DNA from: Chitinophagaceae bacterium UBA1931
GTDB lineage: Bacteria; Bacteroidota; Bacteroidia; Chitinophagales; Chitinophagaceae
Length of the DNA: 64,000 nt
Direction: 5' to 3'
NCBI GenBank assembly: GCA_002337125.1
Contig: DDFJ01000002.1
Coordinates: forward strand, 190,472 to 254,471
In this document: positions 25,476-33,442 of the stretch, one piece after another
Position numbering within the stretch: the stretch's first letter is position 1
Layout of the letters: each line of letters begins with the position of its first letter
The notes under the pieces: model-generated
Databases searched by the model: none
What the model saw: only the letters and a program-made list of their open reading frames with translations
Told to the model about the DNA's origin: nothing
Translations under genes and position numbers: made by a program

Positions 25476-25919
25476 ATGAAACTCAACTGGGGTCATAAAC
25501 TTACTCTTGGTATTCTTCTATTCATGGGATTTATTTTTTTCCTTGTGTATAAAGCAGTAAATACAAATTACGACCTCGTAAGCAAGGAATATTATAAAGA
25601 TGAACTGGAGTTCCAGGATGTAATTGATGGCACGAAAAGGGCCAATCAACTCAGTTCTCCATTGGTTATTAAGCTTGACAGCGGAAAAATTAATCTGCAG
25701 TTCCCCAATGAAATGAAAGGCAAAAAAACTGAAGGCAAAGCATGGTTTTATTGCCCGGCAGATGCAAAGAAGGATCAGAAAATAGCACTTGAATTAAATA
25801 GTGATGCTTTACAAAGTGTACCTGCAGCGCAATTAGCAGCAGCTAAATACATTGTAAAAACCACCTGGAAAACAGATGGTGTAAGCTATTATAACGAGCA
25901 ACCATTAACTGTAAAATAA
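25476..25919 (+). CDS. ccoH: CcoH/FixH, cbb3 assembly protein
   Basis: 147 residues. One N-terminal transmembrane helix (LTLGILLFMGFIFFLVYKAV), then NYDLVSKEYYKDELEFQDVIDGTKRA, a typical FixH-like motif, and a beta-rich periplasmic domain. Its stop codon overlaps the start of the next gene (TAATG). It is required for assembly or stability of cbb3 oxidase; the mechanism is unclear. Confidence 0.88.
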   Translation: MKLNWGHKLTLGILLFMGFIFFLVYKAVNTNYDLVSKEYYKDELEFQDVIDGTKRANQLSSPLVIKLDSGKINLQFPNEMKGKKTEGKAWFYCPADAKKDQKIALELNSDALQSVPAAQLAAAKYIVKTTWKTDGVSYYNEQPLTVK

Positions 25920-26623
25920 TGTTTGAAGCTATAACAGCAGGATTAGTACTTGGTGCATTCAGCAGTTTGCATTGCATTGGCATGTGCGGACCGCTGGCAT
26001 TGGCATTACCGGTACAGCACCTGGCTTTATGGCAGCAACGTGTAGCCGCATTTTCATATAATACCGGCCGCATTGTTACTTATTCAGTTCTTGGATTATT
26101 GTTTGGAATGGCCGGGCGTACAATTTACATGGCGGGTTTTCAGCAATGGCTGTCAATCATAACCGGTATTATTATGCTCATTTTTATAGTGCAGTATTAT
26201 TTTTTGCGGCATGCATGGCAACCAAAGTGGTCGCAAAAATTAAATGCAATTGTTCAGCAATTAATGATACGCCTTCTGAACAAAGAAAGAAAGTCTTCTT
26301 TTCTTTTTTTAGGAATGGTGAATGGATTGCTGCCTTGCGGAATGGTATATGTAGCGCTTGCCAGCGCTTTAAATTTCAGCAAGGTTGAATCGGGGGTTTT
26401 ATTCATGGCCGCATTTGGAGCAGGCACTTTGCCGTTAATGATATTGCTGAGTATAATTGGTAACAGACTGGCTTTTTCGGTAAGAAGAAAAATTAAAAAC
26501 GCTGTGCCTTATTTAATGACGATTATGGCCTTTATTCTCATTCTTCGTGGAATGAATCTGGGAATCCCATACATCAGTCCGGTGCTCGCAAATGCCCCAG
26601 CAGACGCTATAAACTGTCATTAA
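25919..26623 (+). CDS. TauE/SafE-like (UreH/DsbD-type) membrane protein of the cco cluster
   Basis: 234 residues with six hydrophobic helices. The motif SSLHCIGMCGPLALAL near the N-terminus, with two cysteines in an H-C-x3-C pattern, and GLLPCGMVYVAL later are typical of the UreH-like/CcdA-related proteins found after ccoH. A role in copper or thiol handling for cbb3 assembly is inferred from the cysteines and position. It overlaps ccoH by one base and is the last gene of the operon. Confidence 0.82.
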   Translation: MFEAITAGLVLGAFSSLHCIGMCGPLALALPVQHLALWQQRVAAFSYNTGRIVTYSVLGLLFGMAGRTIYMAGFQQWLSIITGIIMLIFIVQYYFLRHAWQPKWSQKLNAIVQQLMIRLLNKERKSSFLFLGMVNGLLPCGMVYVALASALNFSKVESGVLFMAAFGAGTLPLMILLSIIGNRLAFSVRRKIKNAVPYLMTIMAFILILRGMNLGIPYISPVLANAPADAINCH

Positions 26624-26640
26624 AATACAGAATACAGGCC

Positions 26641-26706
26641 ATGATGACTATCAGCATGGGTGGTGACGTTTGTTATTAACATCCAATGGGGAGGTTTTTA
26701 GATTTG
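26641..26706 (+). promoter_or_regulatory. Tandem Crp/Fnr-type boxes and consensus -7 element for the coiled-coil gene
   Basis: Distal box ATGATGACTATCAG (core 26642-26653, perfect TGAT-N4-ATCA) and a degenerate proximal box TGA-N6-TTA (26664-26675) have centres 22 bp apart. TAGATTTG (26699-26706) matches TAnnTTTG exactly and begins 29.5 bp from the proximal centre. Predicted start is near 26711. Confidence 0.7.
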
Positions 26707-26746
26707 CTAATCGGGATGAATACTACCTGCATCCCACAAAAAAACG

Positions 26747-27139
26747 ATGTTTATAACTATGGCTTTAAATAAAAAGATTCTTCAGTACCGGCACGAAAGC
26801 GATACATGGAAGCGATACCTGCAGTTTATTCAGCAGGAGAACAACCATTTGAAGAATAGACTGTCGCAGGTATTACAGGCCGATACCGATCATGAATTCC
26901 TTGAGCGTGCAGAATACTTTCAAAACAAATTCATTACCGAAGACGATACAGTAAACATGCTTCGTCAGGATATTCATGAACTTGATCAACTGCTTTCAAA
27001 AGAACTGCAGGAAGAAAGTTCTGTTATAAAAGACATTCAGAAGAAACTGAAAAAAATGAACAAGGATATGGATATTGTTGAAAAACAGTTCAGCAAGCTG
27101 AAATCTGATTTCAACTTATATCTTACCGAATCGATATAA
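26747..27139 (+). CDS. Soluble coiled-coil protein, unknown function
   Basis: 130 residues from ATG 26747 (ATG 26759, MALNKK, is an alternative). Almost entirely helical, rich in Gln, Glu, Lys and Asp, with heptad-like hydrophobics in LSKELQEESSVIKDIQKKL and MDIVEKQFSKLKSDF. No cysteines, signal peptide or membrane helix. I do not recognise the family. The promoter has the same architecture as the cbb3 and stress genes, so it is a candidate member of the same response. A terminator follows, so it is a single-gene unit. Confidence 0.7.
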   Translation: MFITMALNKKILQYRHESDTWKRYLQFIQQENNHLKNRLSQVLQADTDHEFLERAEYFQNKFITEDDTVNMLRQDIHELDQLLSKELQEESSVIKDIQKKLKKMNKDMDIVEKQFSKLKSDFNLYLTESI

Positions 27140-27177
27140 ATTCAATTCTTTTTTTGAAGAACTAACTTATTAAAAAT

Positions 27178-27209
27178 AATGCCTCGTTTTTGCGGGGCAT
27201 TTCCTTTTT
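27178..27209. terminator. Intrinsic terminator, probably bidirectional
   Basis: AATGCCTCG (27178-27186) pairs with GCGGGGCATT-type bases to 27201 through 9 pairs including a wobble. It is followed by TTTCCTTTTT on the plus strand and has an A/T-rich flank on the other side. It sits between two convergent genes. Confidence 0.75.
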
Positions 27210-28254
27210 AAATTCTTTTCAGTAACACAATGTAAGTGGGGAAGTGATCGCTGTATCCGCCACGGTACGTATTACCATCCCATGTGCGCATAGGATAACC
27301 TTTGTACCTACCTACATTTTCAACCATAAATTCTCTGTTGAAAATATGTTGTTGATAATAAAAGAAACCTTTTTGATCTTTATTGAGCCAGGGATATGAA
27401 ATAAGAATCTGGTCAAACAATCCCCATGCATCCTGGTAAGCTAATGTACCAATTCCTTTTTTATACAATTCCATCCAGGGATTAAACATGCCACCTTCTT
27501 TCACCTCATCTTTTTTGCCTTTGGCATTAATCACTTTTGTTACACTTTTATTAATCGGGTCATCATTCAGGTCACCCATCACAATAAATTTTGCTGTAGG
27601 GTCAATTTTTAAAATTGAGTCCATGTGGTTGCGGCATACCTGTGCAGCAGCTTCCCTTGCAGGTACACTTCGTTCCTCACCACCACTGCGGCTTGGCCAG
27701 TGGTTTACGTACACATAAATTGTTTCGCCATCAAGTTTTCCTTTAACCCATAAAATATCCCTTGTATAATAAGCATCTTTTGTACCGCTGGGCAGCTTTA
27801 CAAAAAGTTTATCACTTGCTTCAACCGAAAAATATTTTGGATTATAAAGCATTGCCACATCAACACCTCTTGCATCCCTTGAATCGTAATGTACAATACG
27901 GTAATTTCTTTTTGCAAGCAGTTTATGATGAATAAGATCGTTAAGTACTGTATCGTTTTCTATTTCTGCAACACCAAGTATAGCAGGCCCGTCTGTATTT
28001 ACATCAGTGCCCATTTGTGATATAACGGTTGCAAGATGCAGCACCTTATCCCAGTAAATGGAACTGTTATAGTTCTTTGGTCCTGCTGGTGTAAACTCCT
28101 CATCATTTACAATGGGATTATCAACTGTGTCGTAAAAGTTTTCAAGGTTATAAAAGCCTACAACAGCAGTTTTATATTGTTGTTTACCCGACTGTGCGTA
28201 AACGAAACCAGTCGTAATTAAAAGTAAACCCAGAAGAAAATTAATCCGTTTCAT
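27208..28254 (-). CDS. Secreted endonuclease/exonuclease/phosphatase-fold protein
   Basis: 348 residues from ATG 28254 (the frame extends 11 codons upstream, but the signal peptide MKRINFLLGLLLITTGFVYAQ starts here). The EEP fold shows in VVGFYNLENFYDT, GVAEIENDTVLNDL, VNHWPSRSGGEERS, VMGDLNDDP and the C-terminal YSDHFP, with metal-binding Asn, Glu, Asp and His. Such exported enzymes are nucleases or phosphodiesterases. It diverges from the TonB-dependent receptor gene; a related enzyme with a type IX tail lies on the other side of that cluster. Confidence 0.85.
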   Translation of the reverse strand: MKRINFLLGLLLITTGFVYAQSGKQQYKTAVVGFYNLENFYDTVDNPIVNDEEFTPAGPKNYNSSIYWDKVLHLATVISQMGTDVNTDGPAILGVAEIENDTVLNDLIHHKLLAKRNYRIVHYDSRDARGVDVAMLYNPKYFSVEASDKLFVKLPSGTKDAYYTRDILWVKGKLDGETIYVYVNHWPSRSGGEERSVPAREAAAQVCRNHMDSILKIDPTAKFIVMGDLNDDPINKSVTKVINAKGKKDEVKEGGMFNPWMELYKKGIGTLAYQDAWGLFDQILISYPWLNKDQKGFFYYQQHIFNREFMVENVGRYKGYPMRTWDGNTYRGGYSDHFPTYIVLLKRI

Positions 28255-28346
28255 ATAATCAAAAATAATCCGCAAACTTAGTAACAAATCAGTTCTTTAT
28301 AATCAATTAAAATGTTTAAATAAAAATAATACCGTGTGACTATTTT

Positions 28347-28353
28347 TATTTTG
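28347..28353 (+). promoter_or_regulatory. Candidate -7 element for the TonB-dependent receptor gene
   Basis: TATTTTG, the same short-spacer variant seen before ccoI, ends at 28353. It would put the transcript start near 28358, so the long-frame ATG at 28358 is unlikely and ATG 28400 is preferred. Confidence 0.4.
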
Positions 28354-28399
28354 ATGTGTGCCTAAAGTGACGGACTTTCGCACATTCAAACCAGAATCT

Positions 28400-31006
28400 A
28401 TGCTAAGAACAAAACTGCTGCTGCTGTTCCTGTGTGTCGGAACCTTTGTTTACTCGCAGCAAAAAAATCCGACTGACACACTGCCAGCAAGGGATACTTC
28501 GGCAGAAGAAATCAAAGAAGGCGTAATGGATAATATCCCTACCGTATCACTTGATGAAAATGATTTGGGCGATGGCGGAAGCCAGAATATTTCTTCGTTA
28601 TTATCTTCGGGAAGAGACCCTTTTCACTCTGCTGCTTCATTTAACTTTAGCGCTGTTCGTTTTCGTATTCGTGGTTATGACAATGAAATGTTCAGTACAT
28701 TCATGAATGGAGTGCCCATGGATAATCTTGATAATGGTTTTACTCCTTATGGTTTGTGGGGCGGACTTAACGATGTAATGCGTAACCGGGATAATACATG
28801 GGGCTTATCGCCAACCACATTTACTTATGGTGATATTGGAGGAAACACCAACATTGATGCACGTGCCAGTAAACAAAGGGCACAAACAAGTTTGAGTTAT
28901 GCATTATCAAACCGCAGTTATGATAATCGCATTATGATTACACACTCCACCGGTTTAAGCAAAAAAGGATGGGCGTTTTCGTTTAGCGGAAGCAGGCGCT
29001 GGGCTGGCGAAGGTTATGTGCCCGGTACTTACTATGATGGATGGGGTTATTTTGCAGCCGTTGATAAACGTATTGGACAAAAACATTTATTATCACTTAC
29101 AGCATTTGGCGCACCAACTGAAAATGGAAGGCAAGGCGCTGCTGTTCAGGAAATGATGGATCTTGCAGGTACACATTATTATAATCCAAACTGGGGTTTC
29201 CAAGATGGTAAAAAAAGAAATGCAAGTATTGGAAGAACCAATCAACCTGTATTTATTCTTTCTCATGATTACAGGATTAATAATAAAACAAATCTTACTA
29301 CAGGAGCTGCCTTTTCATTTGGCAACAGAAGTGTAACTGCTTTGGATTGGTATAATTCAGCAGACCCACGACCAGATTATTACCGTTATTTACCAAGTTA
29401 TACAACTTATTATGCAAGTACACCTGATCCTATACAAGGCGCAATGGTGTACGACGTAATGAAAAATGATATTAACTACAGGCAAATTAACTGGCAGCGG
29501 CTGTACGATATTAACAGGGCCAGTTATGCAACCATTCATAATGCTAATGGAATTGCAGGTAACGATGTAAGTGGTTTGCGTTCCCGGTACATTATTGAAA
29601 ACAGGATTATCAATACAACAAGATTTAACATCAATTCAGTATTGAATACCAAGTTTGGAAAAAATGTTGATTTTACTGCCGGGGCATCCTATCAGCAACA
29701 AAGAAATCATTACTATAAAAAAGTAGAAGATTTGCTTGGTGGCGAATTTTATGTAAACCTGAACCAGTTTGCTGAAAGAGATTATCCAACTGATCCGACC
29801 GTAAACCAATACGATGTAGATCACCCCAACCGTATTTTGCATGTGGGTGATAAGTTTGGTTACGATTATAATATGAACATAAGCAAAGCCCAGGCATTTG
29901 CTCAGTCAATCATCAGGTTGAATAAGTTTGATTTATTTTTTGCAGCACAGTTTACACATACACAGTTTTACAGAATGGGATTGGTAAGAAACGGATTGTT
30001 TATGAACGATCTTAATTCTTATTTATCAGGAACGATAAACAGGTTTGAAAACTATGCTGTGAAAGCAGGTGTTACTTATAAAATAAACGGGCGTAATTAT
30101 TTGTATGTAAACGGTTCGTATTTAACACGTGCTCCTTATTTTGAAAATGTTTATCTCTCTCCACGTACAAGAGCAGATCAGCAGGATAATATTAAAAGTG
30201 AAACCATTCAGACAGTAGAAGGTGGTTATGTAATGAATGCTCCAAAATTAAAAATCAGAATAGGAGGTTATTATACTCGTTTTCTTGATGGTATGGATGT
30301 AATGTCTTTCTTCCATGATACTTATCAGAACTTTGTAAACTATTCATTAAGCGGCATTAATAAACTGCACTTTGGAGGTGAGTTTGGAGTTGAAGCAAAA
30401 GTTACACCTACTATCACCTTATCGGCTGCAGCGGCTATTGGCCGTTACTATTACGACAGTAAACAACAAGCAATTATTACTGCTGATAATACTTCGTCGG
30501 TACTTGGAAGACAAATTGTGTATATGGAAAATTTCCGTGTACCATCTACTCCGCAAAATGCATATAGTTTTGCCATCAACTACCGTTCACCAAAGTTTTG
30601 GTACGTTAGCCTTACAGGAAATTATTTCGATCAGTCGTGGTTGAGCGTAAATCCATTGCGCCGCACCTGGGATGCATTAAAATACGTATCAGCCGGAAGT
30701 GCTGATTATAACGCAATCTTTGATCAAACAAAGTTTGATGCTCAATATACAGTTGATTTCTTTGGTGGTTATTCATACAAATTGCCGAGAGCGTATGAAA
30801 TAAATCACAAGGCAACCTTCCTTGTACTGAACCTTGGTGTAAATAATATTTTAAACAATCAAAATATTGTTACAGGGGGTTATGAGCAGTTACGTTATGA
30901 TGCTCAAACTTCTTCATCTGATCCTGTACAGGTTGGTAAGTTTCCTCCAAAATTATTTTATGCTTATGGCGTAAATTATTTTGCAAGCATTACCCTTCGT
31001 TTTTAA
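28400..31006 (+). CDS. TonB-dependent outer-membrane receptor (non-SusC type)
   Basis: 868 residues from ATG 28400, giving the signal peptide MLRTKLLLLFLCVGTFVYSQ. There is no N-terminal carboxypeptidase-regulatory-like domain. The plug region (about 30-190) includes FRIRGYDNEMFSTFMNGVPMD, followed by a beta barrel ending in ASITLRF. Lack of a SusD partner and linkage to two DUF5689-type lipoproteins and two secreted EEP enzymes point to a substrate other than typical glycans; nucleic-acid fragments or phosphate-containing compounds are possible (inference). Confidence 0.88.
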   Translation: MLRTKLLLLFLCVGTFVYSQQKNPTDTLPARDTSAEEIKEGVMDNIPTVSLDENDLGDGGSQNISSLLSSGRDPFHSAASFNFSAVRFRIRGYDNEMFSTFMNGVPMDNLDNGFTPYGLWGGLNDVMRNRDNTWGLSPTTFTYGDIGGNTNIDARASKQRAQTSLSYALSNRSYDNRIMITHSTGLSKKGWAFSFSGSRRWAGEGYVPGTYYDGWGYFAAVDKRIGQKHLLSLTAFGAPTENGRQGAAVQEMMDLAGTHYYNPNWGFQDGKKRNASIGRTNQPVFILSHDYRINNKTNLTTGAAFSFGNRSVTALDWYNSADPRPDYYRYLPSYTTYYASTPDPIQGAMVYDVMKNDINYRQINWQRLYDINRASYATIHNANGIAGNDVSGLRSRYIIENRIINTTRFNINSVLNTKFGKNVDFTAGASYQQQRNHYYKKVEDLLGGEFYVNLNQFAERDYPTDPTVNQYDVDHPNRILHVGDKFGYDYNMNISKAQAFAQSIIRLNKFDLFFAAQFTHTQFYRMGLVRNGLFMNDLNSYLSGTINRFENYAVKAGVTYKINGRNYLYVNGSYLTRAPYFENVYLSPRTRADQQDNIKSETIQTVEGGYVMNAPKLKIRIGGYYTRFLDGMDVMSFFHDTYQNFVNYSLSGINKLHFGGEFGVEAKVTPTITLSAAAAIGRYYYDSKQQAIITADNTSSVLGRQIVYMENFRVPSTPQNAYSFAINYRSPKFWYVSLTGNYFDQSWLSVNPLRRTWDALKYVSAGSADYNAIFDQTKFDAQYTVDFFGGYSYKLPRAYEINHKATFLVLNLGVNNILNNQNIVTGGYEQLRYDAQTSSSDPVQVGKFPPKLFYAYGVNYFASITLRF

Positions 31007-31032
31007 AAGTTGAAAAAATTAAAATCTGGTAT

Positions 31033-31764
31033 ATGTTATTTCATAAAATAAAGATTTCATTGACAACTGCATTCGTTTTAATGGCAGTTTCGATGATTTA
31101 TGTATCGTGCAATAAACAACCCATAGGTCCAACAGGTCCCGACCCGGTTGGCCCGGCAGAACCCGGTCAATATATCACTCTTGCTGATTTTCGTGCATTA
31201 AATACCACTGGTGGAGATATAACCATTCCTGCAGGTACAAAAAAGTTCAGGGCTGTTGTAATTTCAAACAGTGCCAATGAAGCTGCAGGAAATTACAGGA
31301 TTCAGGATGAAAGTGGGGCAGGTGTTATTCTTTACACTGTATTAGGCTCTCCAGTTTATGCAACGGGGCAAGTGTTAGAAATAGATGCTGCCGGTGTAGG
31401 AATTCTTGGCCCTTACAATGGTGATCTTGAATTGAGAAATGTGCCCCAGGCAAAAGTAACTCCATTAGGCGGTGCTCTTACCATTACACCAAGAACTGCA
31501 ACCGCAGCACAAGTAGCAGCAAACATTAATAGTTGGTCATCAACTATGACAACTATCAGCAATTTAACATCGATCACCCAGGGTTCAACCAACAGCACTG
31601 GAACAAATTATACTGTAACCGATGCTACTGGTTCGCTTACGCTTTTTGTACGTGCAGCATCGGGCATTACTGTAAATACGGCTGGTAAAACCATAACAGG
31701 ATATGTATCGCTGTATAATGGTACGCCTCAGATTGCTATTCGCACCGCTGCTGATATTAAATAA
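31033..31764 (+). CDS. DUF5689-type surface lipoprotein
   Basis: 243 residues. The lipoprotein signal peptide ends at VSC (Cys27), followed by a Pro/Gly-rich linker. Then comes LADFRALN and an OB-fold-like beta domain (ITIPAGTKKFRAVVISN, YRIQDESGAGVILYT, GQVLEIDAAGVGILGPYNG), as in DUF5689 proteins. A second beta region (about 155-243) ends SLYNGTPQIAIRTAADIK and looks like another OB-type repeat. DUF5689 genes often lie beside secreted nucleases in Bacteroidota. Probably anchored at the cell surface and linked to the receptor 26 bp upstream. Confidence 0.75.
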   Translation: MLFHKIKISLTTAFVLMAVSMIYVSCNKQPIGPTGPDPVGPAEPGQYITLADFRALNTTGGDITIPAGTKKFRAVVISNSANEAAGNYRIQDESGAGVILYTVLGSPVYATGQVLEIDAAGVGILGPYNGDLELRNVPQAKVTPLGGALTITPRTATAAQVAANINSWSSTMTTISNLTSITQGSTNSTGTNYTVTDATGSLTLFVRAASGITVNTAGKTITGYVSLYNGTPQIAIRTAADIK

Positions 31765-31784
31765 AAGATTGAAAAAAGAATTTT

Positions 31785-33320
31785 ATGACTAAAATAATTT
31801 TTAAAAATAAATGGGTAATTGCTGCAGCACTTATTATCTTAATTAGTGCCGGCCTTAATTCCTGCAAAAAGAAATTTGCCGAACCTCCACAATGGACAGA
31901 CCCGGGATTAACAGCTACTATGTCTTTAAAAGATTTGAAGGCAAAATATACTTCTGGCGCTCCTGTACAGATTACCGATGATATTATTGTTAGTGGCATT
32001 GTTTCATGCGATGATAAAAGCGGAAACTTTTATCAGCAAATTGCTTTCCAGGATACCACTGGTGGTTTGTTGCTGCGTCTTGCAGGAAGTAGTCACTTCA
32101 ATAATTTTCCTGTAGGCAGAAAAATATATGTAAAATGTAAAGGTTTGTGGCTGGGTCAATACAATGGTACTTTACAACTTGGCGGAAGTGTAGATTCTGC
32201 TTATATTAACCAGGGAGGCGTTACTTTAATACCAGTAAATCTGCAGGATAAATATGTAATAAGAGGTCCTTTGAATCAGCCATTGGTTCCTAAAGTAGTT
32301 ACGGTATCGCAATTAACTACCAGTTTGCAAGACAGGTATGTAAATACATTGATACAATTACAAGGATATGAATTTAATGCTGGTGAATTGGGAAAAAATT
32401 ATGCTGATGATGCACAATCGGGCAATCGTATTTTACAGGATTGCTCAGGCTCAACTGCTAACCGTATAACACTTCGTACCAGCAATTACTGCAATTTTGC
32501 AACCATACGTGTGGCGCAGGGAAATGGAACAATTAATGGTGTCTATTCTTTCTTTGGTTCAACCAAGCAGTTTACAATCCGTGATACTTCAGATGTGAAA
32601 TTTAACGGTACTAGATGTCCCACAGCTTCAGGATATGGAAGCATTGCGTTAGGTAACACATCTCCTTTTGTAATTAATTTTGATAATCTTGCAACAAGCG
32701 GTATTCCTTCGGGCGTATATGTAAAGCAAGATGCAACAGCCGATTACACAGGTAATGAAGCAACAGTAACAAGTGCAACTTTTAATAGTACTTCTCAAAT
32801 ATATACGCTTGGGCCTGTTTCGTGGAATACAACCAGTCTTGGATTTAAAAATTATGCATCAGCAACTGGTTTAACTTCTACAACTTCTACTACTTTACAG
32901 AGCGCTGCTACTAACAGGGCACTTGGCTCAAGACAAACAGGTACAGCCGGCAGCGGTGGTGATCCTGGTTATGCCTATGCATTTCAACTGGCAAATACAA
33001 CAGGTAAAACAAATCTGAAACTTACGTTTAAATTGCAGTCACTTGATGCTCCCACAACAGCAGGAAGGACTGTAACATGGAAAGTAGATTATGCTGTTGG
33101 GTTAAGTCCTGCAGGTTTCACAACTGTAACTACCAGTCCTGCAACTTTAACTACTGCAAATGGTACTTTTGCAAATACAACTGTTACTGTAGACTTTGGT
33201 TCTGCATTGAACAATATCAATCAACCTGTGTGGATAAGAGTTGTAGCCCTTACATCTTCAACCGGAGGTGGTAATCGTCCTTCAACCGCTATTGATGATG
33301 TTTCTTTTTCGTGGAATTAA
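31785..33320 (+). CDS. DUF5689-type lipoprotein with C-terminal beta-sandwich
   Basis: 511 residues. Lipoprotein signal with Cys at LNSC, then SLKDLKAKY and two OB-like units (DIIVSGIVSCDDKSGNFYQQ; later QLQGYEFNAGELGKN to FTIRDTSDVKFNGTRC). The C-terminal half (about 300-511) is Ser/Thr-rich and resembles the MAM-like/choice-of-anchor sandwich domains, with VTWKVDYAVG and AIDDVSFSW at its end. It could bind substrate at the surface for the adjacent receptor. Its link with nucleases suggests a polyanion ligand, but no binding residues can be assigned. Confidence 0.72.
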   Translation: MTKIIFKNKWVIAAALIILISAGLNSCKKKFAEPPQWTDPGLTATMSLKDLKAKYTSGAPVQITDDIIVSGIVSCDDKSGNFYQQIAFQDTTGGLLLRLAGSSHFNNFPVGRKIYVKCKGLWLGQYNGTLQLGGSVDSAYINQGGVTLIPVNLQDKYVIRGPLNQPLVPKVVTVSQLTTSLQDRYVNTLIQLQGYEFNAGELGKNYADDAQSGNRILQDCSGSTANRITLRTSNYCNFATIRVAQGNGTINGVYSFFGSTKQFTIRDTSDVKFNGTRCPTASGYGSIALGNTSPFVINFDNLATSGIPSGVYVKQDATADYTGNEATVTSATFNSTSQIYTLGPVSWNTTSLGFKNYASATGLTSTTSTTLQSAATNRALGSRQTGTAGSGGDPGYAYAFQLANTTGKTNLKLTFKLQSLDAPTTAGRTVTWKVDYAVGLSPAGFTTVTTSPATLTTANGTFANTTVTVDFGSALNNINQPVWIRVVALTSSTGGGNRPSTAIDDVSFSWN

Positions 33321-33340
33321 AAAACTTTGTATATAAAATT

Positions 33341-33375
33341 AAAAGAGGCTGTGTTTCCAACAGCCTCTTTTTTTT
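33341..33375. terminator. Strong intrinsic terminator between convergent units
   Basis: A perfect 12-bp stem (33341-33352 with 33360-33371) with a 7-base loop, followed by TTTTT. The A-run on the left gives a T run on the other strand, so it can stop transcription from both sides. Confidence 0.88.
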
Positions 33376-33442
33376 GCAATAACAAGGGATTTTTCAAAAT
33401 ACGATTTGTATAATACAATCATCTTTATCAGCGGAATTTGTA

